Assembly: GCA_019162915.1 (NCBI GenBank)
Contig: JAFLKZ010000007.1
Coordinates: 1-6,028 of the forward strand
DNA: 6,028 bases
From: Campylobacteraceae bacterium
GTDB taxonomy: Bacteria; Campylobacterota; Campylobacteria; Campylobacterales; Sulfurospirillaceae
Reading direction: 5' to 3'
In this document: positions 5,980 through 6,028 of the stretch, piece by piece
Layout of the letters: each line of letters begins with the position of its first letter
How positions within the stretch are numbered: the stretch's first letter is position 1
Position numbers and translations under genes: made by a program
The notes under the pieces: model-generated
Databases searched by the model: none
What the model was told of the DNA's origin: nothing
The model's input: only the letters and a program-made list of their open reading frames with translations

Positions 5980-6028
5980 TCCGAATTAGCTCAGCGGTAG
6001 AGTAGGTGACTGTTAATCACTTGGTCGC
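5980..6028 (+). tRNA. tRNA-Asn (anticodon GTT), 3' part outside window
   Basis: The acceptor 5' strand is TCCGAAT (5980-5986), followed by T8 and A9. The D stem is GCTC/GAGT (5989-5992 with 6000-6003), with a short loop containing the invariant GG (5996-5997). The anticodon stem is GGTGA/TCACT (6005-6009 with 6017-6021) around the loop CTGTTAA, with anticodon GTT at 6012-6014, which reads asparagine codons AAC and AAU. The variable loop begins at 6022 and the T arm is cut off by the window end, so the acceptor pairing cannot be verified. Further tRNA genes may follow downstream. Confidence 0.95.

Noticed and set aside
1..6028. Mobile element, CRISPR array, phage or defence system
   Set aside because: No transposase, integrase, terminal repeats or spaced direct-repeat array is visible. 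The tRNA is a potential integration site, but its 3' end is outside the window.

Overview
The window is ordinary chromosomal DNA of low GC content. It most likely comes from a Campylobacterota (Epsilonproteobacteria) genome, probably Sulfurospirillum-like. That placement rests on base composition, the protein flavour (asd, UPF0114, hemE and radical SAM packed together; a fused TRAP-TAXI permease) and A/T-rich spacers. It is a judgement from memory, not a database match.

Positions 1-2754 are a tight plus-strand gene string. It holds the 3' end of asd (aspartate-semialdehyde dehydrogenase), a four-helix UPF0114/YqhA-type membrane protein, hemE (uroporphyrinogen decarboxylase), and a radical SAM protein of the group that carries a GPxxSRRFGxSLGIDLSP N-terminus. 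Both of the first two junctions are TAATG overlaps, which suggests translational coupling. A GC-rich hairpin (1797-1823) separates hemE from the radical SAM gene. That gene has no ATG, GTG or TTG upstream of its conserved N-terminus. The best-supported start is an ATC codon at 1846, six bases after AGGAG, so the nearest conventional start (TTG at 1897) would cut off a conserved segment.

Positions 2751-5838 hold a minus-strand two-gene transport operon. A TAXI-type periplasmic solute-binding protein is followed, after 61 bases containing a 10-bp stem-loop, by a fused 4TM/12TM TRAP permease with a TTG start. The two would work together as a sodium- or proton-driven importer for an organic acid or related solute; the ligand cannot be read from the sequence. 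The permease and radical SAM genes converge, and their stop codons overlap in TTAA (2751-2754).

Positions 5839-5979 are a divergent control region. It contains the TAXI Shine-Dalgarno, a tandem AGATTTTA repeat, a long interrupted inverted repeat (5881-5919), and a perfect sigma-70 consensus promoter (TTGACA, 17 bases, TATAAT). That promoter drives tRNA-Asn(GTT), which starts at 5980 and is cut by the window end.

I saw no mobile element, CRISPR array, phage gene or defence system. The best leads are the non-canonical start codon and the regulatory structures in the spacers.
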